33,490 nt of DNA, taken from NCBI GenBank assembly GCA_947487355.1, contig CANKXC010000004.1:1-33490 (forward strand), in the 5' to 3' direction. This stretch comes from Comamonadaceae bacterium. GTDB taxonomy: Bacteria; Pseudomonadota; Gammaproteobacteria; Burkholderiales; Burkholderiaceae_C. The notes under the pieces were generated by a model. It made no database searches and had not been told where the DNA came from. It saw nothing but the letters and a program-made list of their open reading frames with translations. Numbering within the stretch: position 1 is the stretch's first letter; each line of letters opens with the position of its first letter. Positions 10,112-21,293 of the stretch are shown here, in pieces. A program made the position numbers and the translations under genes.

Positions 10112-10543
10112 ATGACCGAAACTGCCCGCAAGAGGCCTGAATTTCGCAACATCAATGCAATCAGTGACTTGCCCACTTATCGACTGCCGGCAGCCGGCTG
10201 GGTATCTATCTTGCACCGCGTCAGTGGCGCACTGATGTTCCTGTTGATGCCATTCATCATTTGGATGTTTGACAACTCAATTTCTTCTGAGCTTTCTTTT
10301 GCTACTTTTGCCGCCGCTTTCAATGTCGGACTGGGCTTTGTACCTGGCTGGTTCATGAAGCTGGTCGCGCTGGCCATCATTTGGGCCTACCTTCACCACT
10401 TCATCGCAGGCATTCGTCATTTGTACATGGACATCAACCATGCTGTGACCAAAGAATTTGGCAAATCATCTGCCATTGTGACTCTGGTCTTGAGCCTAGG
10501 ACTAACGGTAGTTCTTGGCGCCAAATTGTTTGGCCTTTACTAA
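10112..10543 (+). CDS. sdhC: succinate dehydrogenase cytochrome b556 subunit
   Basis: RPEFRNINAISDLPTYRLPAAGWVSILHRVSGALMF; His-containing helix YLHHFIAGIRHLYMD; first of sdhCDAB. Confidence 0.93.
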   Translation: MTETARKRPEFRNINAISDLPTYRLPAAGWVSILHRVSGALMFLLMPFIIWMFDNSISSELSFATFAAAFNVGLGFVPGWFMKLVALAIIWAYLHHFIAGIRHLYMDINHAVTKEFGKSSAIVTLVLSLGLTVVLGAKLFGLY

Positions 10544-10558
10544 TAGGAGCTTACCCAT

Positions 10559-10924
10559 ATGTCAGTCAATTACGGCTCCAAACGCGTTGTTGTAGGCGCG
10601 CATTACGGTATTCGCGACTGGTTGGCTCAACGCGTGACAGCCACGCTCATGGCCGCTTTCACCGTTGTGGTTTTGGCCCAAGTCATTTTCACCACTGGCC
10701 CCATTGGTTATGAAGAATGGGCGGGCATTTTTGCAGCCCAATGGATGAAATTCTTGACCTTCACCACCATCGTCGCCCTCCTCTATCACGCATGGATTGG
10801 CATTCGCGACATTTGGATGGATTACGTCAAACCCCCAGGTGTGCGTCTTGTGTTGCATGTGGCCTCTTTGGTTTGGCTCATTGGCTGCGCTGGATGGTCT
10901 GTGCAAGCCCTGTGGCGTCTCTGA
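10559..10924 (+). CDS. sdhD: succinate dehydrogenase membrane anchor subunit
   Basis: Hydrophobic 121 aa; VALLYHAWIGIRDIWMDYVKPPGVRL; position between sdhC and sdhA. Confidence 0.92.
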   Translation: MSVNYGSKRVVVGAHYGIRDWLAQRVTATLMAAFTVVVLAQVIFTTGPIGYEEWAGIFAAQWMKFLTFTTIVALLYHAWIGIRDIWMDYVKPPGVRLVLHVASLVWLIGCAGWSVQALWRL

Positions 10925-10986
10925 TTGAGACAAGCACCAATCACAGGCTTTGAACTTCAACCCCGTATTACAAGATTTCAATCAAC

Positions 10987-12792
10987 ATGACTTACACCAA
11001 AGACAACATCGCTACGCGCAAATTTGACGTTGTGATTGTCGGCGCAGGCGGCTCTGGCATGCGCGCATCATTGCAACTGGCCCGTGCCGGTTTAAACGTG
11101 GCCGTTCTCTCCAAAGTGTTTCCAACTCGCTCACACACTGTGGCAGCGCAAGGCGGCATTGGCGCTTCATTGGGCAACATGTCCGATGACAACTGGCACT
11201 ACCACTTCTACGACACCATCAAGGGCTCAGACTGGCTGGGCGACCAAGACGCCATTGAGTTCATGTGCCGTGAAGCACCCAAGGTGGTTTACGATTTAGA
11301 GCACATGGGCATGCCTTTCGACCGCAATCCCGATGGCACCATTTACCAACGTCCTTTTGGCGGCCACACCGCCAACTATGGCGAAAAACCCGTTCAACGT
11401 GCTTGCGCAGCAGCCGACCGTACCGGTCACGCCATGTTGCACACCTTGTACCAACAAAACGTCAAAGCCAAAACCAGTTTCTTTGTAGAGTGGATGGCGC
11501 TTGATTTGATCCGCGACGCCGAAGGTGACGTGGTGGGCGTGACAGCCCTCGAAATGGAAACCGGTGACTTGCACATCTTGCACGCCAAGACCGTTTTGTT
11601 AGCCACCGGCGGTGCTGGCCGTATCTTTGCAGCCTCAACCAACGCCTTCATCAACACGGGTGATGGCTTGGGCATGGCAGCGCGTGCTGGCATTCCTTTG
11701 GAAGACATGGAGTTCTGGCAATTCCACCCCACGGGCGTGGCCGGTGCAGGTGTGTTACTCACAGAAGGTTGTCGCGGTGAAGGCGCTATTTTGCTGAACA
11801 GCAATGGCGAACGCTTCATGGAACGCTATGCCCCCACTTTGAAAGATCTGGCACCGCGCGACTTTGTGTCCCGCTCTATGGACCAAGAAATCAAAGAAGG
11901 CCGCGGCTGCGGCCCCAACAAAGACTATGTGCTTTTGAAACTGGACCACTTGGGTGCAGAAACCATTCACAAGCGCTTGCCTTCCGTGTACGAAATTGGC
12001 GTCAACTTTGCCAACGTCGACATCACCAAAGAGCCTATTCCTGTGGTGCCAACCATCCACTATCAGATGGGCGGTATTCCTACGAACGTGCATGGCCAAG
12101 TGGTTACACAAACTGCCAGCAGCCACAATGCCGTGGTCAATGGTTTGTACGCTGTGGGCGAATGCTCTTGCGTCAGCGTTCACGGTGCCAACCGCTTGGG
12201 CACCAACTCATTGCTCGACTTGCTGGTGTTTGGCCGTGCCGCAGGCAACCACATTGTCGACTTTGCCAGCAAAACCAAATCGCACAAAGATTTGCCCAAA
12301 GATGCGGCCGACTTCACCTTGGCCCGCCTCAATCGCTTGGAAGGCCGCAAAGGCGAATACGCGCAAGACGTGGCCAACGACATGCGTGCTTCAATGCAAA
12401 AACACGCTGCTGTGTTCCGCACACAAGCCAGCATGGACGAAGGTGTACAAAAGATTGCCGACATTCGTGAGCGCGTCAATGCCATCGCATTGACAGACAC
12501 TTCTAAAGTCTTCAATACAGCGCGCATTGAAGCCCTAGAAGTTGAAAACTTGATCGAGTGCGCTCAAGCCACCATGGTGTCTGCTGCCGCTCGCAGAGAA
12601 TGCCGTGGCGCGCACACTGTCAGTGACTATGAGCGTCCTGCAGATGACCCCATAGCACCATTGGGTCGCGACGATGCCAACTGGATGAAGCACACCTTGT
12701 GGCACAGCGACACCAACAGCCTGAGCTACAAACCCGTCAACTTGAAACCGCTGACAGTGGACTCTGTGCCACCCAAAGTCCGGACGTTCTAA
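10987..12792 (+). CDS. sdhA: succinate dehydrogenase flavoprotein subunit
   Basis: VFPTRSHTVAAQGGIGASLGNMSDDNWHYHFYDTIKGSDWLGDQDAIEFMC, EFWQFHPTGVAGAGVLLTEGCRGEGAIL. Confidence 0.98.
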   Translation: MTYTKDNIATRKFDVVIVGAGGSGMRASLQLARAGLNVAVLSKVFPTRSHTVAAQGGIGASLGNMSDDNWHYHFYDTIKGSDWLGDQDAIEFMCREAPKVVYDLEHMGMPFDRNPDGTIYQRPFGGHTANYGEKPVQRACAAADRTGHAMLHTLYQQNVKAKTSFFVEWMALDLIRDAEGDVVGVTALEMETGDLHILHAKTVLLATGGAGRIFAASTNAFINTGDGLGMAARAGIPLEDMEFWQFHPTGVAGAGVLLTEGCRGEGAILLNSNGERFMERYAPTLKDLAPRDFVSRSMDQEIKEGRGCGPNKDYVLLKLDHLGAETIHKRLPSVYEIGVNFANVDITKEPIPVVPTIHYQMGGIPTNVHGQVVTQTASSHNAVVNGLYAVGECSCVSVHGANRLGTNSLLDLLVFGRAAGNHIVDFASKTKSHKDLPKDAADFTLARLNRLEGRKGEYAQDVANDMRASMQKHAAVFRTQASMDEGVQKIADIRERVNAIALTDTSKVFNTARIEALEVENLIECAQATMVSAAARRECRGAHTVSDYERPADDPIAPLGRDDANWMKHTLWHSDTNSLSYKPVNLKPLTVDSVPPKVRTF

Positions 12793-12810
12793 ATTACTGA
12801 AGGTTGAATC

Positions 12811-13515
12811 ATGACATTACGTACATTTGAAATCTATCGCTACGATCCAGACAAGGATGCAAAGCCCTACATGCAAACCATTCAGGTTGAGTTGGATGGT
12901 CACGAGCGCATGTTGTTAGACGCTTTGATGAAGCTCAAAAAAGTAGACCCTACTTTGTCATTCCGCCGCTCATGCCGCGAAGGCGTTTGCGGCTCGGATG
13001 CCATGAACATCAACGGCAAAAACGGTTTGGCTTGCCTTACCAACATGTTGACCTTGCCAGGCAAAATTGTTTTGAAGCCCCTGCCCGGTCTGCCCGTGGT
13101 GCGCGACTTGATCGTCGACATGACGCAGTTCTTCAAACAATACAACTCCATCAAGCCTTACTTGATCAACGACACCATTCCGCCCGAAAAAGAGCGTTTG
13201 CAAAGCCCTGAAGAGCGTGAAGAGTTGAATGGTTTGTACGAGTGCATTTTGTGCGCCAGCTGCTCCACCAGCTGCCCTAGCTTCTGGTGGAACCCCGACA
13301 AATTTGTAGGCCCAGCAGGTTTGCTTCAGGCTTATCGCTTCTTGGCAGACAGCCGCGACCAAGGCACTGCCGAGCGCTTGGACAATTTGGAAGACCCCTA
13401 TCGCTTGTTCCGATGCCACACCATCATGAACTGCGTGGACGTGTGCCCTAAGAGCCTCAACCCCACCAAAGCGATTGGCAAGATCAAAGAGATGATGGTG
13501 CAACGCGCCATCTAA
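12811..13515 (+). CDS. sdhB: succinate dehydrogenase iron-sulfur subunit
   Basis: SCREGVCGSDAMNINGKNGLAC, CILCASCSTSCPSFWW, CHTIMNCVDVCPKSLNPTKAIGKIKEM. Confidence 0.98.
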   Translation: MTLRTFEIYRYDPDKDAKPYMQTIQVELDGHERMLLDALMKLKKVDPTLSFRRSCREGVCGSDAMNINGKNGLACLTNMLTLPGKIVLKPLPGLPVVRDLIVDMTQFFKQYNSIKPYLINDTIPPEKERLQSPEEREELNGLYECILCASCSTSCPSFWWNPDKFVGPAGLLQAYRFLADSRDQGTAERLDNLEDPYRLFRCHTIMNCVDVCPKSLNPTKAIGKIKEMMVQRAI

Positions 13516-13543
13516 TTTGAAAATACTGACTCAATCAAACTGT

Positions 13544-13834
13544 ATGGGAGATGAACTGCTCGATGGATTGGAAAGCCAAACACCTTTGGGTGAGCGCGCT
13601 TTGAGCAAACTTCGCTGGCGCTGCCGGCGGGGTCTACTTGAAAATGATCTTTTTATTGAGCGATTTTTTAACCGATATGCTTCCAAATTGACAGTAGGTC
13701 AGGCAAGGGGCATGTATGTATTGATGGATTTGTCGGACAACGACTTGATGGACTTGTTCATGAAGCGCAAGCCCCTTGAGTCTGAGATGGCAACAGAGGA
13801 AGTCAGCGAAGTGCTGCACATGCTCCTGGCATGA
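13544..13834 (+). CDS. sdhE: FAD assembly factor SdhE (succinate dehydrogenase assembly factor 2 family)
   Basis: ORF track begins at TTG 13517; ATG 13544 (MGDELLDGL...) is a likelier start. LRWRCRRGLLENDLFIERFFNRYASKLT carries the RGxxE-type motif. Confidence 0.88.
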   Translation: MGDELLDGLESQTPLGERALSKLRWRCRRGLLENDLFIERFFNRYASKLTVGQARGMYVLMDLSDNDLMDLFMKRKPLESEMATEEVSEVLHMLLA

Positions 13835-13835
13835 A

Positions 13836-13855
13836 GTTTGTAAAATTTTGCAAAC
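13836..13855. repeat. 20-nt near-perfect palindrome GTTTGTAAAATTTTGCAAAC between sdhE and gltA
   Basis: Arms match apart from one T/G pair; starts 2 nt after the sdhE stop codon. Confidence 0.45.
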
Positions 13856-13896
13856 AACCCAATTTGAATTGACTGATTACTAGAGGAAATTGAATC

Positions 13897-15195
13897 ATGA
13901 AACTTGCCGACAACAAAGCAACCCTGTCGTTCAGTAACGGCAGTCCCAGCATTGAAATGCCCGTCTACAGCGGCTCTGTTGGACCTGACGTCATTGACAT
14001 CCGCAAACTTTATGGTCAAAGCGGCATGTTCACTTATGACCCTGGTTTCTTGTCAACGGCCTCTTGCCAATCTGGCATTACCTTCATTGACGGCGACAAA
14101 GGCGAGTTGCTGTACCGTGGTTACCCCATCGAGCAATTGGCCAGCCATGGCGACTTTCTCGACACTTGCTATTTGCTCCTCAAGGGTGACTTGCCCAACA
14201 CTGAAGAAAGTGCAAGCTTCCACAAATTGGTAAACAACCACACGATGGTCAACGAGCAAATGCAATTCTTTTTGCGCGGCTTCCGTCGTGACGCACACCC
14301 CATGGCTGTGCTAACTGGTTTGGTTGGCGCACTGTCAGCTTTCTATCACGATAGCACCGACATCAACAACCCCAAGCACCGCGAAATTTCTGCCATTCGC
14401 TTGATCGCCAAGATGCCCACATTGGTCGCTATGGCATACAAATACGGCGTGGGACAACCTTTCCAGTACCCACAAAACAATTTGTCTTACTCAGGCAATT
14501 TCTTACGCATGATGTTTGGCGTACCTTGTGAAGAGTACAAGGTGAACCCCGTTTTGGAACGCGCTTTGGACCGCATTTTCATCCTGCATGCAGACCATGA
14601 GCAAAATGCTTCTACTTCCACTGTGCGTTTATGCGGCTCTTCTGGTACGAACCCTTTTGCAGCGATCGCTGCTGGCGTGGCTTGCCTCTGGGGCCCTGCT
14701 CACGGCGGCGCCAACGAAGCCTGCTTGAAGATGCTAGGCGACATCCAAAAAATGGGTGGCATTGCCAAAGTGGGCGAGTTCATGGAACAAGTCAAAGACA
14801 AAAACTCTGGCGTCAAATTGATGGGTTTTGGTCACCGCGTGTACAAAAACTACGATCCCCGCGCCAAATTAATGCAAGAGACATGCAACGAAGTATTGGC
14901 AGAACTCGGCTTGGAAAATGACCCCTTGTTCCAATTGGCCAAAGCATTAGAAAAAATTGCGTTGGAAGACGAATACTTCGTCAGCCGCAAACTCTACCCC
15001 AACGTAGACTTCTATTCCGGCATCGTGTTGAGCGCCATTGGTATTCCAGTCAACCTGTTCACTGGCATCTTCTCTTTGGCAAGAACCGTAGGATGGATTG
15101 CGCAATGGAATGAAATGATCAGCGACCCAGAATACAAAATCGGTCGCCCACGTCAGCTGTACACAGGCGCTACTCGCCGCGAAATTAAAGCCTAA
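13897..15195 (+). CDS. gltA: citrate synthase (hexameric type II-like)
   Basis: [82 protein letters not shown]. Confidence 0.98.
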   Translation: MKLADNKATLSFSNGSPSIEMPVYSGSVGPDVIDIRKLYGQSGMFTYDPGFLSTASCQSGITFIDGDKGELLYRGYPIEQLASHGDFLDTCYLLLKGDLPNTEESASFHKLVNNHTMVNEQMQFFLRGFRRDAHPMAVLTGLVGALSAFYHDSTDINNPKHREISAIRLIAKMPTLVAMAYKYGVGQPFQYPQNNLSYSGNFLRMMFGVPCEEYKVNPVLERALDRIFILHADHEQNASTSTVRLCGSSGTNPFAAIAAGVACLWGPAHGGANEACLKMLGDIQKMGGIAKVGEFMEQVKDKNSGVKLMGFGHRVYKNYDPRAKLMQETCNEVLAELGLENDPLFQLAKALEKIALEDEYFVSRKLYPNVDFYSGIVLSAIGIPVNLFTGIFSLARTVGWIAQWNEMISDPEYKIGRPRQLYTGATRREIKA

Positions 15196-15205
15196 AAAAA
15201 TAACA

Positions 15206-15227
15206 TCACCTCCTGTGAAGGAGGTGA
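15206..15227 (-). terminator. intrinsic terminator facing the Gfo/Idh gene; may act bidirectionally after gltA
   Basis: TCACCTCC-TGTGAA-GGAGGTGA, 8-bp stem; on the - strand followed by TGTTATTTTTTT. Confidence 0.75.
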
Positions 15228-15266
15228 GGTCAGATTTAAACCTGAGCGAGTTCTAAATTCTGAGGT

Positions 15267-16283
15267 TTAGGCGGTGGGGTCGGCAAGTACTTCCGAAAGC
15301 TGAACGCGGCGACCTTCTCTGGCAGAAATAATGCCAGCGCGAATAACACCCAATGAACGGGTTGCATAATCACCGCCTGTTTCTGGCGTGCCGTGACCAC
15401 GCACGGCCATCGCAAACTCATCAAGTTCGTCAACAAAGGTATCGTTTTTGTCGAATGGGATTTGTTCTACCGTTTCAGTGCCACGCTTAATGAAACGAAG
15501 TCCTCCCCGCAGGTCGAAATAAGCACTCGCTTCTTTGCCATAAATGTTCATGACATAGTTTTCGGTTGCCGACGCATAGCTTGCATTGACGGTTGACAGT
15601 GCGCCGTTCTCGTGCTGCAACAAAAGAGAAGCCACATCAGGGTTGTCGCCTGGCAGAACCAGTTGTGCGGCTTGTCCACTCACCGCAGTGATTGGGCCCA
15701 TCAAATATTCCAGTACGTCGACATAATGCACACCAATTTGCAACATCACACCGCCTGGCATACCCTCTGCCTGGTAGCGCCATGAGGACAAGTCAATCTT
15801 GCCCAGGCGATCACGGCTGATGTTGGCTTCTGCATTGACCAATTTGCCAAAAATGCCGGCGTCGATTTGCTTTTTGATCCAGCGGAATTGACTCTCACGA
15901 CGGCGCTGATAGCCCAGTGCCAAGACAACGCCAGCTTTTTGACAAGCTTCAGTGATGGCCCGTCCTTCTGCCAATGTATTGGCAATTGGCTTATCAAGAA
16001 AGACATGTTTGCCAGCCTCAGCAGCTTGCTTTGTAGTTTCAAGGTGAACATTGTTGGGCGTGGTATTGATGATGGCATCAATAGAGTCATCGGCCAATAT
16101 CTCTTCGTAACTTTTGGCTTCGGCGCATCCGTACTTCGCAGCAAAAGCCGCACGTTTGTCTGCCGAACGCGTATAACAACTGCGAATGACAAATTTGTCT
16201 GAGCGCTGCATGGCGTCTGCCAAAACGTCAGACCACCAGCCCATGCCTAAGCAAGCCACGTTGATAGGTTTAATTGACATCAT
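15267..16283 (-). CDS. Gfo/Idh/MocA-family NAD(P)-dependent oxidoreductase
   Basis: INVACLGMGWWSDVLADAMQRSDKFVIRSCYTRSADKRAAFAAKYG, NTTPNNVHLETTKQAAEAGKHVFLDKPIANTLAEG (EKP-like loop), IGVHYVDVLEYLMG. Confidence 0.88.
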   Translation of the reverse strand: MMSIKPINVACLGMGWWSDVLADAMQRSDKFVIRSCYTRSADKRAAFAAKYGCAEAKSYEEILADDSIDAIINTTPNNVHLETTKQAAEAGKHVFLDKPIANTLAEGRAITEACQKAGVVLALGYQRRRESQFRWIKKQIDAGIFGKLVNAEANISRDRLGKIDLSSWRYQAEGMPGGVMLQIGVHYVDVLEYLMGPITAVSGQAAQLVLPGDNPDVASLLLQHENGALSTVNASYASATENYVMNIYGKEASAYFDLRGGLRFIKRGTETVEQIPFDKNDTFVDELDEFAMAVRGHGTPETGGDYATRSLGVIRAGIISAREGRRVQLSEVLADPTA

Positions 16284-16300
16284 TTTTCCCTGTTGAGTAT

Positions 16301-17722
16301 TTAAGATTTGAGGACAACAAGAACTTCATCCAGCATTTTCTTGGCATCGCCAAACAACATGCGGTTGTTGTCTTTGTAAAAGAGTGGGTTGTCAACTCCT
16401 GCGTAGCCGCTGGCCATGGAGCGCTTCATGACAATGCTGGTGCGGGCTTTCCACACTTCAAGCACAGGCATACCTGCAATGGGACTTGTCGGGTCGTCTT
16501 GCGCAGCAGGATTCACAATGTCGTTGGCACCAATCACGATGGCCACATCGGTGTCCGGGAAGTCGTCGTTCAACTCATCCATTTCCATCACGATGTCATA
16601 AGGCACTTTGGCCTCAGCCAACAACACGTTCATGTGGCCTGGCATACGGCCCGCAACAGGGTGAATACCAAAGCGGACGTTGACACCTTTGTCGCGCAAG
16701 GTGCGGGTAATTTCAAAGACGGTGTGCTGAGCTTGTGCAACGGCCATGCCATAGCCCGGCACGATGATGACGTTTTTGGCATCGCGCAGCAATTCTGCAG
16801 TCTCTGCAGCCAAGATGGGGCTGACTTCACCAACCGGCTCGGCATTGGCATCGCCAGGGGCCTTGGGTGCGGCAGCGGTTGTGCCAAAACCGCCAGCGAT
16901 CACACTGATGAAACTGCGATTCATGGCATTGCACATGATGTACGACAGAATGGCGCCGCTAGATCCGACCAGTGCACCCACCACGATTAGCAAGTCGTTG
17001 CTCAACATAAATCCGGTGGCAGCCGCTGCCCAACCCGAATAACTGTTGAGCATGGACACCACCACGGGCATGTCGGCACCGCCAATGGCCATGACCATGT
17101 GAATGCCAAACAAAAGCGCAATGGCGCTCATGACAAACAAGGGGAACATGCCTTCTTCGATGGTCTCGGCTTGTAAGAACATGCGGCCAAAGTAAACGAC
17201 CGCCAGCAAACCAGCCAAATTAATCCAGTGGCGCGCAGGGAGGAGCAAAGGACTGCCGCCGATACGGCCCGACAACTTTCCAAATGCTGCCACTGAGCCA
17301 GAGAAAGTGACTGCACCGATGAAGATGCCGATGTAGATTTCCATCGCGTGGATGGCGTGGGCGGCACCCTCAAAGCCTTTTGTTGCTTCTGGGTCAACGT
17401 ATGTGGCGTATCCGACCAGCACAGCGGCCATGCCGACCATGCTGTGCATCAAGGCGACCAATTCAGGCATTTGGGTCATCTGAACGGAGCGTGCTGCATA
17501 CAAACCAATGGCACCGCCGACCACCAAACTGCCGACGATCCAAGGCGTGCCTGCCGCTGTGACTTGTGGGCCAAGCACGGTGGCCAAAATAGCCAAAGTC
17601 ATGCCGATCATGCCAAAGAGGTTGCCTCGGCGTGCGGTTTCCTGGTTGGACAAACCGCCAAGGCTGAGAATGAAGAGAATGGTTGCACCAATGTAAGCAA
17701 CCGTGGACAAGTTAGAGCTCAT
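16301..17722 (-). CDS. pntB: NAD(P)(+) transhydrogenase subunit beta
   Basis: Multi-spanning N-terminus plus [59 protein letters not shown] domain III. Confidence 0.96.
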   Translation of the reverse strand: MSSNLSTVAYIGATILFILSLGGLSNQETARRGNLFGMIGMTLAILATVLGPQVTAAGTPWIVGSLVVGGAIGLYAARSVQMTQMPELVALMHSMVGMAAVLVGYATYVDPEATKGFEGAAHAIHAMEIYIGIFIGAVTFSGSVAAFGKLSGRIGGSPLLLPARHWINLAGLLAVVYFGRMFLQAETIEEGMFPLFVMSAIALLFGIHMVMAIGGADMPVVVSMLNSYSGWAAAATGFMLSNDLLIVVGALVGSSGAILSYIMCNAMNRSFISVIAGGFGTTAAAPKAPGDANAEPVGEVSPILAAETAELLRDAKNVIIVPGYGMAVAQAQHTVFEITRTLRDKGVNVRFGIHPVAGRMPGHMNVLLAEAKVPYDIVMEMDELNDDFPDTDVAIVIGANDIVNPAAQDDPTSPIAGMPVLEVWKARTSIVMKRSMASGYAGVDNPLFYKDNNRMLFGDAKKMLDEVLVVLKS

Positions 17723-17739
17723 GAATTGTGTCTTCCAAT

Positions 17740-19371
17740 TTATTTTCTGAACATCGCCAGCATGCGCTGAGTGACCGCAAAGCCACCAAACATATTGATG
17801 GCAGTGAGCACCAAGGCGAGCGAGGCCAATACGATGATGAGCGTGTTGGGGCGCGCAGCAGCATTGGCCATGGGCGAGATCTGCACCAGCGCGCCAATGG
17901 CAATGATGGAGCTGATGGCGTTGGTCACGCTCATAAGCGGCGTGTGCAGGGCCGGTTTAACGTTCCAAACCACCATGTAACCGACAAAGCAAGCCAGCAC
18001 AAAAACAGTGAAGTGTGAAAGAAACGCTGCCGGTGCATAAGAGCCCACCAAGAAAAACAAAACAGCGGTGATACCAGCAACCATTGCCAACTTACCTGCT
18101 GGCATGGGACCAGAGGGTTCACCATGGCCATGGCCTTTTTTGGCAACTGGCGCAGTAGCAGCTTTGGGCGCAGGTTTGGCCGCAACAACCAATGGTGGCG
18201 CAGGCCATGTGACAGCCCCGTCTTTGATGACAGTCAGCCCGCGAATAGCATCGTCTTCCATGTTGACGTTGATCACGCCATCTTTGGTTTTGCAAAGCTC
18301 TTCCGTCAACCGGAACAAGTTGGTGCCGTAGAGGGTTGACGACTGGCGTGCCATGCGCGAAGCCAAGTCGGTATAACCCACAATGGTAACGCCGTGCTTA
18401 ACCACCGCCTTGCCTGGCTCGGTCAATTCGCAATTGCCACCTTGCTCGGCAGCCATGTCAACAATGACGCTGCCGGGCTTCATATTTTTCACCATTTCAG
18501 CGGTGATCAGCTTAGGGGCTGGTTTGCCAGGAATGAGCGCAGTGGTAATGATGATGTCGCACTCTTTGGCTTGCTGCGCATACATCTCGCGTTGCGCAGC
18601 CTGAAAGCCTTCGCTCATGACTTTGGCATAACCGCCACCGCCCGAACCTTCTTCCTCATAGTTCACCTTGACGAACTCGCCACCCAGTGACACCACTTGG
18701 TCGGCAACTTCAGCGCGTGTGTCGTTGGCACGAACGATGGCGCCCAAACTGGCAGCCGCACCAATGGCAGCCAAGCCAGCCACACCCGCACCGGCAATAA
18801 AAACCTTGGCAGGCGGTACTTTGCCTGCTGCCGTAATTTGACCATTGAAGAAACGACCAAAGGCACCTGCCGCTTCAATGACGGCGCGGTAACCACTGAC
18901 ACCCGCCATGGACGTTAGTGCATCCATTTTTTGCGCACGGCTTAGGGTGCGTGGCAAGGCGTCAATTGACAGTGCGGTGACTTTTTTGGCCGCCAGTTGC
19001 TGCATCAAATCGGGATTTTGAGCGGGCCACAAGAAGCCAATTAGCGTCTGGCCTTCGTGCATGAGGGTGACTTCTTCTGCCGTAGGGGCACGAACCTTGA
19101 AGACGATGTCAGTGCCACTCCAAAGTGCTGCAGCATTTGGGGCGATGCTTGCACCGGCTTGTTCAAAGGCTTGATCAGACAGATCTGCCAGCTCTCCCGC
19201 ACCTTGCTCGACCACCACCTCAAAGCCAAGTTTAGTCAGCTTGGTGACCACATCGGGTACGGTGGCAATACGCTTTTCACCAGGGAAAATCTCTTTGGGA
19301 ACACCTATGCGTTGCGGTTTGCGTAAAGCATTGCTTTCTTGGGCGGTGTCACTTGGATGGACAGTGGTCAT
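17740..19371 (-). CDS. pntA: NAD(P)(+) transhydrogenase subunit alpha (fused alpha1-alpha2)
   Basis: [41 protein letters not shown]-terminus plus C-terminal transmembrane helices in one 543-aa ORF. Confidence 0.95.
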   Translation of the reverse strand: MTTVHPSDTAQESNALRKPQRIGVPKEIFPGEKRIATVPDVVTKLTKLGFEVVVEQGAGELADLSDQAFEQAGASIAPNAAALWSGTDIVFKVRAPTAEEVTLMHEGQTLIGFLWPAQNPDLMQQLAAKKVTALSIDALPRTLSRAQKMDALTSMAGVSGYRAVIEAAGAFGRFFNGQITAAGKVPPAKVFIAGAGVAGLAAIGAAASLGAIVRANDTRAEVADQVVSLGGEFVKVNYEEEGSGGGGYAKVMSEGFQAAQREMYAQQAKECDIIITTALIPGKPAPKLITAEMVKNMKPGSVIVDMAAEQGGNCELTEPGKAVVKHGVTIVGYTDLASRMARQSSTLYGTNLFRLTEELCKTKDGVINVNMEDDAIRGLTVIKDGAVTWPAPPLVVAAKPAPKAATAPVAKKGHGHGEPSGPMPAGKLAMVAGITAVLFFLVGSYAPAAFLSHFTVFVLACFVGYMVVWNVKPALHTPLMSVTNAISSIIAIGALVQISPMANAAARPNTLIIVLASLALVLTAINMFGGFAVTQRMLAMFRK

Positions 19372-19418
19372 AAAAATCTCAATTAAAGTGTGAAATGATG
19401 ATTTACGGATGTGTGTCT

Positions 19419-19448
19419 AAAAGCGGCCATTCGATGGTGTCGCTTTTT
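19419..19448 (-). terminator. likely terminator of the catabolic operon (after the dehydratase gene)
   Basis: AAAAGCG-G-CCAT-TCG-ATGG-TGT-CGCTTTTT two-part stem with A/T flanks; located between the dehydratase stop and pntA start. Confidence 0.55.
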
Positions 19449-19490
19449 AACACTCAATTATCTTGATTTCGCTCTGAATATCGCTGGCTT

Positions 19491-21209
19491 TCATTTCGTG
19501 TCCATTTCAGTGGAACGAAGAAAATCAAAATCACAGCCAGCATCGGCTTGCATCACGTGGTCTTGGTAAAGTTTGGCGTAACCTCGGTCAGGTGTCGCAC
19601 CACGCGCTGGCAATTCTGCGCGTCGACGTGCCAATTCGGCTTCATCAACGAGCAGGTCAACTCGGCGCTCTTTCACAGACAAGCGAATTCGATCGCCATT
19701 GCGGACAAGCGCCAATGGACCGCCTGCCGCAGCCTCAGGCGTGACGTGCAAGACGATGGTGCCAAATGCAGTACCACTCATGCGCGCGTCAGAAATACGA
19801 ACCATGTCTTTGACACCCGCCATTGCCAGCTTCTTCGGAATTGGAAGATAGCCGGCTTCGGGCATGCCGCTGCCGCTGGTTGGGCCCGCATTTTGCAAAA
19901 CCATGATGTCGTCTGCTTGAATATCAAGATTTGGATCGTCAACACGCTCAGACAGGTCTTGCAAAGAAGTAAAGACAACTGCGCGCGCTTCTTTCTCGAA
20001 CAGTGTTTTGTCAGCTGCAGATCTTTTCAGGATGGCACCACCTGGGGCCAGCGAACCAAAAAGCGCCACCAAACCGCCCACGGGTTCAATGGGCTCAGAA
20101 GCTTTACGAACGACGCGATGATCTGCCCAAGCGCCTTCCTCAGCAGCAAGCCGTTCTCCCAATGTTTCACCAGTCACAGAAATAGTGTCTAGATGCAGTA
20201 GTGGCTTCAGTTCTCGAAGCAAAGCGCTCATGCCACCTGCGGCATAGAAGTCTTCCATGTAATTGTCGCCTGTTGGCTTCAGGTCTACGAGTACAGGGGT
20301 TGTATCGCTTAGTTCATTGAGATCGTGCAAAGAAATCGGAATTCCCCTGCGCCCAGCGATGGCCGTCAAATGAATGATCGCGTTGGTACTTCCGCCCAAA
20401 GCAAGCAGAACACGTAGCGCGTTGTGCACAGACTTTGTCGTGATGACCTGGCTGGGTCGAATAGGGTTTTGAATCAAGCGAACTGCATGGGCACCACTGG
20501 CCTCAGCAGCACGCAGGCGATCGGCATGAACAGCCGGTATGGCTGCTGTGCCAGGCAAGGACATGCCAAGCGTTTCGGCAATACAAGCCATGGTGCTGGC
20601 AGTACCCATCACAGCACAGGTACCTGCTGTGGTTGCCAATCGGCCTTCGACGAGGTCAATGGTTTTGCGTTCGATTTTGCCAGCGCGGTAGCTGCCCCAA
20701 AATCTGCGGCAGTCTGTGCAAGCTCCCAAGCGTTCGCCTTCGTGACGACCGGTCATCATGGGCCCAGTAACAAGCTGAATAGCAGGAACATCTGCCGCCG
20801 CCGCGCCCATTAGTTGAGCTGGTACTGTTTTGTCGCAACCCCCGATAAGGACAACCGAATCCATCGGTTGTGCACGGACCATTTCCTCAACATCCATGCT
20901 CATCAGGTTGCGGAACATCAAACTGGTAGGATTTAGAAAAACTTCTCCAAGCGAAATGGTGGGGAACTCAATTGGTAATCCACCAGCAGCCAACACGCCG
21001 CGTTTGACGGCTTCAACCAACTCGGGCATGGCGCGATGGCAATTGTTAAAACCAGATCCACTGGAGGCAATGCCGACAACTGGGCGCTCAAGCAATTCAG
21101 TGGAATAGCCCATTGACTTGATGAAGCTTCGCCGCAGGTAGAGCGCAAAAGCACGGTCACCATAATTTGTCAGCCCGCGCGCAATGCCATGATCGGGAAT
21201 ATCTGCCAT
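19491..21209 (-). CDS. IlvD/Edd-family dehydratase (sugar-acid/dihydroxy-acid dehydratase)
   Basis: GGCDKTVPAQLMGAAAADVPAIQLVTGPM, GACTDCRRFWGSYRAG, GTCAVMGTASTMACIAETLGMSLPG, ALGGSTNAIIHLTAIAGRRGI. Confidence 0.92.
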   Translation of the reverse strand: MADIPDHGIARGLTNYGDRAFALYLRRSFIKSMGYSTELLERPVVGIASSGSGFNNCHRAMPELVEAVKRGVLAAGGLPIEFPTISLGEVFLNPTSLMFRNLMSMDVEEMVRAQPMDSVVLIGGCDKTVPAQLMGAAAADVPAIQLVTGPMMTGRHEGERLGACTDCRRFWGSYRAGKIERKTIDLVEGRLATTAGTCAVMGTASTMACIAETLGMSLPGTAAIPAVHADRLRAAEASGAHAVRLIQNPIRPSQVITTKSVHNALRVLLALGGSTNAIIHLTAIAGRRGIPISLHDLNELSDTTPVLVDLKPTGDNYMEDFYAAGGMSALLRELKPLLHLDTISVTGETLGERLAAEEGAWADHRVVRKASEPIEPVGGLVALFGSLAPGGAILKRSAADKTLFEKEARAVVFTSLQDLSERVDDPNLDIQADDIMVLQNAGPTSGSGMPEAGYLPIPKKLAMAGVKDMVRISDARMSGTAFGTIVLHVTPEAAAGGPLALVRNGDRIRLSVKERRVDLLVDEAELARRRAELPARGATPDRGYAKLYQDHVMQADAGCDFDFLRSTEMDTK

Positions 21210-21293
21210 GAAGAGTCCTAATTGAAACTGATAGTCACCGAATTTTGGATGGCTTCGAGTGACTTAATTGAAATGAACGAAGATTCTAAGCAT

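Noticed and set aside
10992-12527. Antisense and alternate-frame ORFs over sdhA
   Set aside because: Frame shadows of a highly conserved gene, with low-complexity translations.
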